Positions 47,908 through 55,753 of a stretch of 61,704 nucleotides of DNA are shown here, in pieces (positions within the stretch are counted from its first letter, which is position 1; every line of letters begins with the position of its first letter). The stretch is from Alphaproteobacteria bacterium. GTDB lineage: Bacteria; Pseudomonadota; Alphaproteobacteria; Bin65. The notes under the pieces were generated by a model. The model was not told where the DNA came from, made no database searches, and was given only the letters and a program-made list of their open reading frames with translations. The DNA is taken from positions 1 to 61,704 of the forward strand of contig JAJFFJ010000154.1 in NCBI GenBank assembly GCA_021776685.1. Reading direction: 5' to 3'. Position numbers and translations under genes: made by a program.

Positions 47908-49098
47908 TCAGATATTCGGGTTATCGGTGGGCAATCCGAGCGCGATGCGGCCCCAGGTGGCGCCATTCATATTCATGCTGAAGCCCACATGGCTGCAGAT
48001 CGCCTGTATATCCCGAAAATAACGCTGCATCGCGCTGGAGTCGTAAAGCGCGGCCGCACCGCTGGCCTCGAACAGCCGGGTGACCGATTTGCGGCACAGG
48101 TCAGTGGCGAAAGCCGCGTCACGCCGCCAGCGCGCGCGGGTTGCCAAATCCGCTGTTTGCACCCCGGTGGCCATCGCCATGGCTTCATCGGCATTTTTTC
48201 GTAACAGGGCGCCGGCAGCATCGATCATCGCGGCGGCTTCCGCCAGATTGACCTGCAAAACCTGCTGATCCGCCAGCTTTTCCCCCGTATAGCTGCCGAC
48301 ACGCGCACCCGTGGCCTCGGTATAGGTCTCCAGCGCGCCTTCGGCCGCGCCCAAGGCAACGCCGGCCAGGATGTAGGGAAACACCGCGAAAGTCGGAATA
48401 CGGTAGAGCGGTCCCGGATTGACTGCCGTGCCCGGCGCCGTGCCATCGCGCATGGCCGCCGCGGACACGGAATAATCCTCCGGCACGAAGACATCCGCGC
48501 ATTCCACATCCTTGCTGCCGGTGCCGCGCAGGCCGGCCGCGTGCCAGGTATCAATCACCGTGTAGTCCCCAGCAGGCACCAGAAACACACGTGGTTCCGG
48601 CGGGTCGTCCGCCACCAGGCCGGCCAGCATGTTCCAGGCGCTGTTGTCGACGCCGCTGGAAAATGGCCACCGACCTGACAACAAATAGCCGCCATCCACC
48701 CGCCGCGCCTTGCCTGCAGGAAAGATGAAGGCGGATGCAATCAGGGCATCGGGGTCTTCATTCCAGATGTCGTCCTGGGTGTCTGACGGCCACATGGCCA
48801 GCATCCAGTGATGACTGCCGAGATTGACCAGGTTCCAGGAACTGGAGGGACACCCCCGCGCCACCACTGCACCTGCATCGATGAACATGCGCAAATCCAG
48901 CTCTGCGCCGCCCATCCGGGCCGGCTGGTGAATGCGAAACAGCCCGGTGCGATGGAAGTCCTGAACCGTCTCGTCCAGCAGGGTCCGGTGCGTCTCGCAG
49001 GCCGCAGCGCGCTCGCGCAGCACCGGCACCAGCGCTTCCGCGGCAGCAAGATAGTCTTCGCGGTTTGGGGACAGGTTCGTGACGCCAAGCTTTTTCAT
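47908..49098 (-). CDS. Acyl-CoA-dehydrogenase-fold flavin-dependent monooxygenase (HsaA-like)
   Basis: 396 aa. The fold is that of acyl-CoA dehydrogenases, but the motifs (ARMGGAELDLRMFIDAGAVV, CPSSSWNLVNLGSHHWMLAM, GYLLSGRWPFSSGVDNSAWN, AGLRGTGSKDVECADVFVPE) match the HsaA/HpaH group of two-component flavin monooxygenases, which use reduced flavin and O2 and lack the catalytic Glu of acyl-CoA dehydrogenases. The partner flavin reductase could be the gene at 28.7 kb, but it is not linked. Likely substrate: an aromatic or steroid-like ring; unproven. Confidence 0.85.
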   Translation of the reverse strand: MKKLGVTNLSPNREDYLAAAEALVPVLRERAAACETHRTLLDETVQDFHRTGLFRIHQPARMGGAELDLRMFIDAGAVVARGCPSSSWNLVNLGSHHWMLAMWPSDTQDDIWNEDPDALIASAFIFPAGKARRVDGGYLLSGRWPFSSGVDNSAWNMLAGLVADDPPEPRVFLVPAGDYTVIDTWHAAGLRGTGSKDVECADVFVPEDYSVSAAAMRDGTAPGTAVNPGPLYRIPTFAVFPYILAGVALGAAEGALETYTEATGARVGSYTGEKLADQQVLQVNLAEAAAMIDAAGALLRKNADEAMAMATGVQTADLATRARWRRDAAFATDLCRKSVTRLFEASGAAALYDSSAMQRYFRDIQAICSHVGFSMNMNGATWGRIALGLPTDNPNI

Positions 49099-49201
49099 GA
49101 GAGCGATTCCTACGCTGTCTCGGCCGGAACTTCAAACCGGCGTCGCCTGTGCGGAATGCCCGTGCTAGACCGGCAGCGCACCAGACAAGGGGGAGGCAAC
49201 C

Positions 49202-49993
49202 ATGTCCAAAGACCAACCGGGACGCCTGTCAGGCCGCAGGGCATTGATCACGGGAGCAAGCCGCGGCATTGGCCGCGCAATTGCCGAGGCCTATGCGCGC
49301 GGCGGGGCTGATCTGTTTCTCACCGCAACTTCTGAGGCCAATCTAGCCGATACCCAAAAGGCGGTGGCCGGCCATGGCGGCCAGGTGGTGTGCCATGGCG
49401 CGGAAATCAGCGACGAGGCTGAAGTGGACGCCATGTTTGCCGCCGCGGTCGATGCCCTCGGGCAGGTGGATATCGTCGTCAATAATGCCGGCGTTTATGT
49501 GGGACGCCCTTTTGCTGAATACACAGCCAACGAATTCGACTCCGTCATGAAGGTCAACGTCTATGGGGTCTTCCACGTGATGCAGCGGGCGCTCCGCCAC
49601 ATGCAGGAGAAGGGCGCCGGCAAAATCGTCAACATTGCGTCCACTGCCGGCAAATGGGAAAGCCCGAACCAGGCTGCCTATAACGCGTCCAAGCATGCAG
49701 TCGTGGCGCTCACCCGGTGTGCGGCTCTCGAAAATGCCGGCATCCCAATCAACGTGAACGCGATCTGCCCAGGATTCGTCGAGACGGACATGATCAACGA
49801 GTTTAAGGCCCACGCGGACCGCCTCGGCGTCGAATTCGAGGATTTCAAGGCGGCAGCCATCTCTCGGGTGCCTATGGGCAGGGCGCTTCAGCCCGAAGAA
49901 ATCGCAAACATCGCCGTCTATCTGGGGTCATCCGAAAGCGATGGCATGACCGGTCAGACGATCACCATTTCCGGGGGCATGCGGATGGGCTAA
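49202..49993 (+). CDS. SDR-family oxidoreductase (FabG/3-hydroxybutyrate-dehydrogenase-like)
   Basis: 263 aa from ATG 49202 with GGGGGAGG upstream. SDR signatures: RALITGASRGIGRAIAEAYA, NNAGVYVGRPF, NIASTAGKWESPNQAAYNAS with the catalytic Ser and YNASK, CPGFVETDM and the C-terminal GMTGQTITISGGMRMG. Sequence suggests reduction of a 3-oxoacyl compound. Divergent from the HsaA-like gene; the 103-bp gap between them may carry a shared regulatory region. Confidence 0.92.
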   Translation: MSKDQPGRLSGRRALITGASRGIGRAIAEAYARGGADLFLTATSEANLADTQKAVAGHGGQVVCHGAEISDEAEVDAMFAAAVDALGQVDIVVNNAGVYVGRPFAEYTANEFDSVMKVNVYGVFHVMQRALRHMQEKGAGKIVNIASTAGKWESPNQAAYNASKHAVVALTRCAALENAGIPINVNAICPGFVETDMINEFKAHADRLGVEFEDFKAAAISRVPMGRALQPEEIANIAVYLGSSESDGMTGQTITISGGMRMG

Positions 49994-50138
49994 GGCCGGA
50001 ATACGAGCCGGAATTTGGGGCAAAATCCCAATCCCCACGAAATATCCGGCAAAAGTTCATGAATCCCTCAAGCGACCATGACGCCCCACAGTCAGTATCG
50101 GGACGTCATCAAAACCGCACCTTAAAGGGAACCGCACC

Positions 50139-50540
50139 ATGAACAGCCTGAGCAAAGACAAACTTCTACGCATCGCGCTCGTTGCCTTCGGCGTCATCTT
50201 TTTCTGTATCTATCCGATGGGCCTGATCTGGCCGGCCGGCTGGATCTGGCACGGCGGCCAGGGCGAGTACTATTTGCAGATGATCTGCGGCGTCTACGCT
50301 GTGCTCGGGCTTTTCCTGATCCTTGCCGCCCGCGATCCGGCCAAACACCAGAGCCTGATCGATTTCACCATCTGGTCGAGCATCGTGCACGCACTGATCA
50401 TGGCCGCGCAGGCGATCACGGACGGTCATGAACTCGGACATCTGATCGGCGATGTCCCTGCCCTGTTGCTGGTCGCAGGTGTGTTGTGGGTGCTGTCACG
50501 ATCCCCCGCGACGAAAACCGCACTCCAGGCCGCTGAATAG
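50139..50540 (+). CDS. DUF6632-like membrane protein
   Basis: 133 aa. Four hydrophobic segments at about residues 9-30, 45-65, 75-97 and 103-121. The sequence pattern FFCIYPMGLIWPAGWIWHGG, then YYLQMICGVYAVLGLFLILA, ARDPAKHQSLIDFTIWSS and HALIMAAQAI, fits a small integral-membrane family that I recall as DUF6632. Function unknown. A 12-bp perfect hairpin follows the gene and probably ends its transcript. Confidence 0.75.
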   Translation: MNSLSKDKLLRIALVAFGVIFFCIYPMGLIWPAGWIWHGGQGEYYLQMICGVYAVLGLFLILAARDPAKHQSLIDFTIWSSIVHALIMAAQAITDGHELGHLIGDVPALLLVAGVLWVLSRSPATKTALQAAE

Positions 50541-50552
50541 CACAGACACGAA

Positions 50553-50591
50553 ACGGACAGCGCCCCAGCCAGTAGCTGCGGCGCTGTCCGT
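50553..50591 (+). terminator. 12-bp perfect hairpin after the DUF6632-like gene
   Basis: acggacagcgcc (50553-50564) pairs with ggcgctgtccgt (50580-50591) around a 15-nt loop. It lies 13 bp after the stop codon. The stem is strong but is followed by ggttctggcttc rather than a T-run, so it may act with Rho or as a 3' stabiliser. Confidence 0.6.
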
Positions 50592-50679
50592 GGTTCTGGC
50601 TTCTGCCAGGTTTCGCCTCCCAAGATTGATTCAACTCAATGTATCCCGCTCTGCCCGGGTGAATAATTTACCTAAGGCA

Positions 50680-50713
50680 AGTTGGCATTGCCGCAACAGC
50701 CGGGGTGCCAACT
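50680..50713 (+). promoter_or_regulatory. Hairpin in the leader of the Cys-rich protein gene
   Basis: agttggca (50680-50687) pairs perfectly with tgccaact (50706-50713). Flanking ggc/gcc extends the stem through one bulged base. The hairpin ends 30 bp before the start codon at 50744 and just before the strong GAGGAGG ribosome site, so it could modulate translation or mRNA stability. No known riboswitch is recognised. Confidence 0.4.
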
Positions 50714-50743
50714 GCCGGGATGACCACAATGAGGAGGTGTCTC

Positions 50744-51844
50744 ATGTTACGCGTGCAATCTATCCGCCGAAATCCAGCCCGCATGTTGGCGTTGCTGGGT
50801 GTTACCACTGCGATCGGCGCGCTGACCCTTGTCGGGAGCGCAGACAGTGCGAACGCACAAGGCGTTCTTGGCACCCAATGGGCCGAAAGCGAAGTGGGAT
50901 GGACTGGCCGATGGCGGCGGCGCGGCCGCTCCAACGTCTTCGACGCGACCTGGACGCACCCCCGGCACAGGGTGGTTCGCGCGATTCTGCGTATGCGCGT
51001 GACCGGCAACGTGGTCACCATTATCCGGCGCGACACCTTCGGCCCGGGCCTTGGCCGCGGCTGCCGATATCGGGGCGTGATTCGCGGCAACTTCGTCTCT
51101 GGCACCTATAGCTGTGATTGGGCGCGCGGGCCCTTCCGCTGGACCGCGCGAATATACGGCCAGTCCCGAGGTGGCAGTGGCGGCAACGCTGTCCGGATTT
51201 GCAGGAACTATGCCTCGGCTGCGGTCAATCATCAGCGGGCAAATGTCGTGCGTCGGTGCGGCTATCGCGGCGCGCGGTGGCACGGCAGTTACGCCAACCA
51301 CTACAACTGGTGCATACGCTCGCCTCAACACGCCCGCAACAGGGAGCACAACGCCCGCCTCGTCTCGCTCCGGCGCTGCACCGGCGGCGGCAATGCAGCA
51401 GCCTATTGCCGAAACTACGCCAGGGCCGCAGTCAACCATCAGCGGGCCAACGTTGCACGCCGGTGTGGCTATCGCGGTTCACGCTGGCAGGCCAACTACG
51501 GCAACCACTACAACTGGTGCATCAGGACTTCGCAGAACGCGCGCAACTATGAGCACAGCCAGCGGGTCGCAGCCCTCCGACGCTGTGGCGGCGGCGGTGG
51601 TGGGGGCGGCGCGATCCGCCGCTTCACCTACCCGCGGGTAAATGGCGCGATTCTCGACCATTGCTGGACATGGGCGCGAAACTGCGGCGCAGCGCGTGCG
51701 AACTGGTACTGCCGCACGCGCGGGTATCGTCAGGCCGGCGCCTACGGGCGCTACCGCCCCGGCCGCACCTACGTCGTCGGTTCCCGCCGCTTCTGCAATG
51801 GCTCGCACTGTGTCGGCTATAACTACATTACCTGCCGCCGCTAG
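50744..51844 (+). CDS. Secreted Cys/Arg-rich protein with two 60-aa repeats
   Basis: 366 aa from ATG 50744, set by a strong GAGGAGG site; the in-frame ATGs further up lack one. Signal peptide about 1-38 (ALTLVGSADSANAQ). A beta-rich region (40-140) is followed by two repeats, residues 153-212 and 222-281. In each, four Cys sit at equal spacing (C153/172/190/212; C222/241/259/281) within CRNYAxAAVNHQRANV, RRCGYRGxRW and NHYNWCIR. The C-terminal region (about 296-366) has six more Cys (307, 314, 323, 351, 356, 364). All fit a disulfide-rich extracellular or periplasmic protein with high positive charge. The repeat type occurs in other alphaproteobacteria from memory, without a known function. 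Confidence 0.85.
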   Translation: MLRVQSIRRNPARMLALLGVTTAIGALTLVGSADSANAQGVLGTQWAESEVGWTGRWRRRGRSNVFDATWTHPRHRVVRAILRMRVTGNVVTIIRRDTFGPGLGRGCRYRGVIRGNFVSGTYSCDWARGPFRWTARIYGQSRGGSGGNAVRICRNYASAAVNHQRANVVRRCGYRGARWHGSYANHYNWCIRSPQHARNREHNARLVSLRRCTGGGNAAAYCRNYARAAVNHQRANVARRCGYRGSRWQANYGNHYNWCIRTSQNARNYEHSQRVAALRRCGGGGGGGGAIRRFTYPRVNGAILDHCWTWARNCGAARANWYCRTRGYRQAGAYGRYRPGRTYVVGSRRFCNGSHCVGYNYITCRR

Positions 51845-51862
51845 CGATTGGCCTGTACAAAT

Positions 51863-51897
51863 AAGGAGCGCCCTTTTCGGGGCGCTCCTTTCATTTA
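51863..51897 (+). terminator. Rho-independent terminator after the Cys-rich protein gene
   Basis: aaggagcgccc (51863-51873) and gggcgctcctt (51880-51890) form an 11-bp perfect stem with a ttttcg loop, followed by ttcattt. It lies 18 bp after the stop. The reverse strand also has a T-rich tail, so it may serve the Sec-GST transcript that ends at 51928 as well. Confidence 0.88.
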
Positions 51898-51927
51898 GGC
51901 GCTCAGCTTCGAAACCAAGTCACGGCC

Positions 51928-52623
51928 CTACTCTGCCGCGGCACGGCCTTCCTGCATCAGAGACCAGACGTAGCTGTCGCGTCGCCTGTGGTTGTCCTCC
52001 CAGGCCTGGGGGAACTCGTCCGGGACGGCCTTCGAGACCAGATCACTGGCGAGCAGCGCGTCGGTCCAGGCGCTGACGAGGGGAAACCCGTCGAGCAAGC
52101 CGGTATTCGCCACCGCGTCGTTCATGCGGAAGCGTTGCAAAAGCGGCGCGTAGGCAGCGTCCACCAGGCAGATTTCCGGACCATTGAAGAAGGGACCGGT
52201 TTCCCGTTCTTTCTCCAGCGCCTCCTCGATCAATTCCAGCGCCTTGCGGGCGGCGGGCAGCGCCGCCTCGACATCCGCTGCGTTCTTGGCGTAGCCAATT
52301 TTGCCGAGCGCGCCGGAGAAGTCGTGCACGAAGTCGGTCCAGGCCCGGTTGCGCGCCCGCTTGATCGGGTCGGCGGGATGAAGCTGCGGGGCCACAATCT
52401 CATCGAGATATTCGCAGATGGCGCTGGATTCGAAGAGGATGTCATCATCCACCTTCAGCACCGGCACCTTGCCCCGGGGTGAAATTTCCAGGAACCAGTC
52501 GGGCTTGTCCCAAAGATCAACATAGGTGACGTCGAACTCGACATCTTTAGCGCGCATCAGAATGACAGCGCGCTGTACCCACGGTCAGGTGAAGGAACTG
52601 ATCAGGTGATATTTCTTGGTCAT
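51928..52623 (-). CDS. Putative selenocysteine-containing glutathione S-transferase (in-frame UGA at codon 13)
   Basis: Read from ATG 52623, with AGGAA 8 nt upstream, the gene codes 231 aa with one internal TGA at 52587-52585 (codon 13). The residues before it (MTKKYHLISSFT) are a normal GST first strand and those after it (PWVQRAVILMRAKDVEFDV) are a normal GST helix 1, so the TGA sits exactly where GSTs of this type have Cys in CPxxQR. The rest is a complete GST: EISPRGKVPVLKVDDD, LFESSAICEYLDEIV, then the helical domain. Starting at Met 23 (52557) instead would remove strand 1 and the catalytic residue. A SECIS-like hairpin follows the TGA. Alternatives: sequencing error or a nonsense mutation. 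No sel genes are in the window. Confidence 0.8.
52549..52587 (-). promoter_or_regulatory. Candidate bacterial SECIS element
   Basis: On the minus strand, ten bases after the TGA (52587-52585), AGCGCGC (52574-52568) pairs perfectly with GCGCGCT (52555-52549) around the 12-nt loop TGTCATTCTGAT. The loop begins 18 nt after the TGA and has G as its second base. From memory, this fits the accepted bacterial SECIS layout (loop roughly 16-37 nt from the UGA, G among the first two loop bases). A shorter internal TCA/TGA pairing within the loop is possible. Confidence 0.65.
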
Positions 52624-52677
52624 GGGGGATTTCCTGAAAGGTTGTTATCGCCCGAAGGCCCGCATGGTAAGCGGGGA

Positions 52678-54648
52678 TCAATATCTGGTCAAAGTCTGAT
52701 CCGTATGCCGCCACAGCATATACTCCTTCACCGCCACGGCGACGCCCAGAACCAGGCCGGCCACATCGGTCCATTCCCCGCCGGGGAAGGCGTTGGCCGG
52801 CACCATCAGCGCCAATCCGGCAACGCCGGCCGCCAGTCTGGTCGGTGCATCCATTACGCGGAACATGTAGCCGGTGACAGCTGCAGAAACGAGCGCGACC
52901 CCGACCACTGCGGTCGCCGCCGCAAGCGCGATCTGGCCGGCTGATCCCTGCATCAGCAATGCCGGCGAAAAGACGAACAGGACCGGCACGACGAAGGCGA
53001 TCCAACCGAACCTCACGGCGGCGATCCCCGTGGCCATGGCGTTTGTACGGGCGAGGCTGGCGGCAGTGAATGCCGCGATCGCCACCGGTGGCGTGATCAT
53101 CGACATCATGCCGAAATACATGACGTAGAGATGGGCCGCCATCTTGTCGACGCCAGCCTTTTCGATCGATGGCGCCACCAGGGTTGCCAACAAAACATAG
53201 ACGCCGGCCGTGGGCATGCCCATGCCCAGGATGATGCAGACCACCGCGGCGAGCGCCAGTAGCAGGAACAGGTTGCCGCCGGCCAGGTCGATCAGGACCT
53301 GGGCCAAGGCGTGGCTGAATCCCGTGAGGTTGAGGACGCCGATAATCATGCCGGCTCCGACGCAAATCATCAGGATATCGACGCTGGCGATGCCCGTCCG
53401 TCGCAAGGCGTCGTAGACTGCCCGCACCGGCATGCGTTTGCCGCCGTAGCCGAACAGCACCCCTGTGACCAGGATGGTCGCCGAGGCGTAGAGCGCGGAT
53501 GTCTCCGGCTCTGCATTCAGCCAGAAGAGCGTGCCGATCAGCACGGCGAAGGCGAGCGGGTAGTGCCAGCCCATCAGAATGACACGGCCGATGCGCGGGA
53601 TGAGTGATGGATCCACAGGTCTGAGGCCACTTCGCGCCGCAACCAGATCCACCTGGATAAACAGCGCCACGTAATAAAGGATCGCCGGCAAAAGCGCCGC
53701 CAGCACAACGGTGCCGTAAGACTCTTCAACGAACGTGGCCATCAGAAAGGCCGCTGCGCCCATGATGGGCGGCATCAATTGTCCGCCGGTGGATGCGACG
53801 GCCTCGATTGCCGCTGCGAGGCGGGGCGTAAAGCCGCCCTGTCGCATCAGCGGAATGGTGATGACACCGGTGGACACAACATTTGAAACGGCGCTGCCAG
53901 AGATGGAGCCGAACAGGCCCGACGCGACGATGGCGATCTTTGCCGAGCCGCCGCGGAACCGGCCCATCAACGACACCGCAAAATCAGTGAAGAAGGCGGA
54001 GCCGCCGGACCGTGACAGCAGATTGCCGAAAAAGATAAATGCGATAACGATGGTACAGGCCACCGTGGTCGGCAGGCCGAGCATGCTCTGCGTATCCCAG
54101 GTGACGTAATAGATGGCGTGGTCGGCGCTGGTCGGCAGACCTTGCAACCCACCGGGCATGATGTCCGCCACCTGGGTGTAGAGCAGGAAAAACACCACAA
54201 TCGAGAACAGCACCCAACCGGTGGTGCGGCGCAGCCCTTCCAGACAAACCACCACCAGGATCGACGCAACGATCAAACCGTCGAGCGGGCGTTCGGTAAC
54301 CAGCTCTGACAGGGTCGTGTGATTGTAGGCGACGTAGGCTGAAGACAGGAAACCGGCCGCGGCAAACACCCAGTCAAACCAGGGCACATGCCCTTTCGGC
54401 TGTTTCCGGCTGAAACGAAAGCTGAGGAACAGCACCGGCAGGGCCAACCCCAGGATCGCCGCGAGAAACTGCTGGGTGGTGAAGGCAAGATCGAGCGTCA
54501 CCCGATACAAATCTGCCGCCCACCCCAGAGACGCCAGGGTCACCAGCGTCGCGAACAGGGCGACGACAATACGTGCCGCCGGTCCAGCCGGTCCGTCAAT
54601 GTCGTCGCCTGGTGACTCGGTCCCCGGGTCGAGGCCGGGGTCAGTCAT
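52678..54648 (-). CDS. TRAP transporter fused permease (DctQ-DctM type, TAXI-associated)
   Basis: 656 aa, strongly hydrophobic with about 16 membrane segments. The N-terminal third is the small-subunit-like part (GWVLFSIVVFFLLYTQVADI), and the rest the large DctM-like part (FFGNLLSRSGGSAFFTDFAV, GSISGSAVSNVVSTGVITIP, STGGQLMPPIMGAAAFLMAT, GMGMPTAGVYVLLATLVAPS). Fused permeases of this size pair with TAXI binding proteins, as here: the TAXI gene ends 6 bp upstream. They import organic acids with an ion gradient; substrate not predictable. The Sec-GST gene starts 54 bp downstream in the same direction. Confidence 0.95.
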   Translation of the reverse strand: MTDPGLDPGTESPGDDIDGPAGPAARIVVALFATLVTLASLGWAADLYRVTLDLAFTTQQFLAAILGLALPVLFLSFRFSRKQPKGHVPWFDWVFAAAGFLSSAYVAYNHTTLSELVTERPLDGLIVASILVVVCLEGLRRTTGWVLFSIVVFFLLYTQVADIMPGGLQGLPTSADHAIYYVTWDTQSMLGLPTTVACTIVIAFIFFGNLLSRSGGSAFFTDFAVSLMGRFRGGSAKIAIVASGLFGSISGSAVSNVVSTGVITIPLMRQGGFTPRLAAAIEAVASTGGQLMPPIMGAAAFLMATFVEESYGTVVLAALLPAILYYVALFIQVDLVAARSGLRPVDPSLIPRIGRVILMGWHYPLAFAVLIGTLFWLNAEPETSALYASATILVTGVLFGYGGKRMPVRAVYDALRRTGIASVDILMICVGAGMIIGVLNLTGFSHALAQVLIDLAGGNLFLLLALAAVVCIILGMGMPTAGVYVLLATLVAPSIEKAGVDKMAAHLYVMYFGMMSMITPPVAIAAFTAASLARTNAMATGIAAVRFGWIAFVVPVLFVFSPALLMQGSAGQIALAAATAVVGVALVSAAVTGYMFRVMDAPTRLAAGVAGLALMVPANAFPGGEWTDVAGLVLGVAVAVKEYMLWRHTDQTLTRY

Positions 54649-54654
54649 GTGGGC

Positions 54655-55608
54655 CTATTTCCACATGCCTTTCTCTTTGTAGAACTTGATCGCACCCGGG
54701 TGATATTTGACCGGGCCGAGCTCGGTGACCATGCGTTGTGGGCTGAAGCCCGCCATGGCCCGGAACGACCCGATCATTCCCTTGCGATTGTCATGCATCG
54801 CCTTGGCCACCTTGTAAGCCATGTCATCCGAGACCTTCGCACTGGTCAGCACCAGATAGGGATAGGCCATCACATAGGTGGGCTTGACGATGCCAGCCAT
54901 ACGCTTGCCGGGCTTCACTTTCAGGGCATAAGCCACCGGCACAAACTTTTTCAGCCGCGCCATCGCGGCCGGCGACGGATCGATCGGCAGGGCGCGGATG
55001 CCACCCACTTTTGCATTCACCTGCAGCACCTTGCCGGAGCCGACGGCGAAGAAGAACACGTCCGACTTGCCGGCCATGAAATCATTGGCGTTGCCGATAA
55101 TGCCGGCGGCCTTGACAATCTGAACGTCCTTGTAGGTCATGCCTGCATTCGCAAGCTGGCCGTCCATCAGCACCTTGAGCGTGCGCGCCGCGCCAAAGAC
55201 GCCCGGGACTCGCTTGCCCTTCAGGTCCGCGATGGATTTGATCGGCGAATCCTTGCGCGTGAAGATCGCCACGCGCAGCGGCAGCATCACGGCGACGACA
55301 CGAATGTTCGGCTGCTGGCGATCCTTATAGGCGCCGGTGCCGGTGACCGCGTAGCGCGTCTCCAGCGCATTGGCGAGGGCGAACTGGATCTCGCCCTTGT
55401 TCACCGCCGGTACATAGACGCCGCTGCCACCATAGGGGCGCACCAGCATGCGCAGCCCTGCAGCGCCGACGACCTTGGCGATGGCGGCGCCCGCAGAATA
55501 GGTGAAACCGCCCTGTTTGGACGTGCCGATGCCAACCACCTGGGCATGGGCAACGCTTGTGGCTGCCATGGCTGCAGCGGATACAATCATCAAAATCGAG
55601 CTTCTCAC
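54655..55608 (-). CDS. TAXI-family TRAP transporter solute-binding protein
   Basis: 317 aa from a GTG at 55608, chosen because GGAGGAAA lies just upstream and it gives a clean signal peptide (MRSSILMIVSAAAMAATSVA-HA). An ATG at 55677 would add a non-secretory leader. TAXI pattern: VVGIGTSKQGGFTYSAGAAI, LRMLVRPYGGSGVYVPAVNK, IKSIADLKGKRVPGVFGAAR, DFMAGKSDVFFFAVGSG. It captures the substrate in the periplasm and delivers it to the fused permease. The gene is divergent from the amidohydrolase. Confidence 0.95.
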   Translation of the reverse strand: MRSSILMIVSAAAMAATSVAHAQVVGIGTSKQGGFTYSAGAAIAKVVGAAGLRMLVRPYGGSGVYVPAVNKGEIQFALANALETRYAVTGTGAYKDRQQPNIRVVAVMLPLRVAIFTRKDSPIKSIADLKGKRVPGVFGAARTLKVLMDGQLANAGMTYKDVQIVKAAGIIGNANDFMAGKSDVFFFAVGSGKVLQVNAKVGGIRALPIDPSPAAMARLKKFVPVAYALKVKPGKRMAGIVKPTYVMAYPYLVLTSAKVSDDMAYKVAKAMHDNRKGMIGSFRAMAGFSPQRMVTELGPVKYHPGAIKFYKEKGMWK

Positions 55609-55753
55609 AGTTTCCTCCACGAAATTCCCTGATCCGCGATCAGGATGCCGTTGTTTCAGCGTTTTGACGTGGCGCATATCTAATCCGAAATGCCATCACT
55701 GGGAAGCCAAACCATGCCTTATCTGCTGATCGGCAAGGCAAAGGAGCCAAGAT

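Noticed and set aside
51928-52557. Shorter GST gene starting at Met 23
   Set aside because: It would lack strand 1 and the catalytic residue, and the upstream frame codes exactly the missing GST N-terminus with a proper ribosome site.
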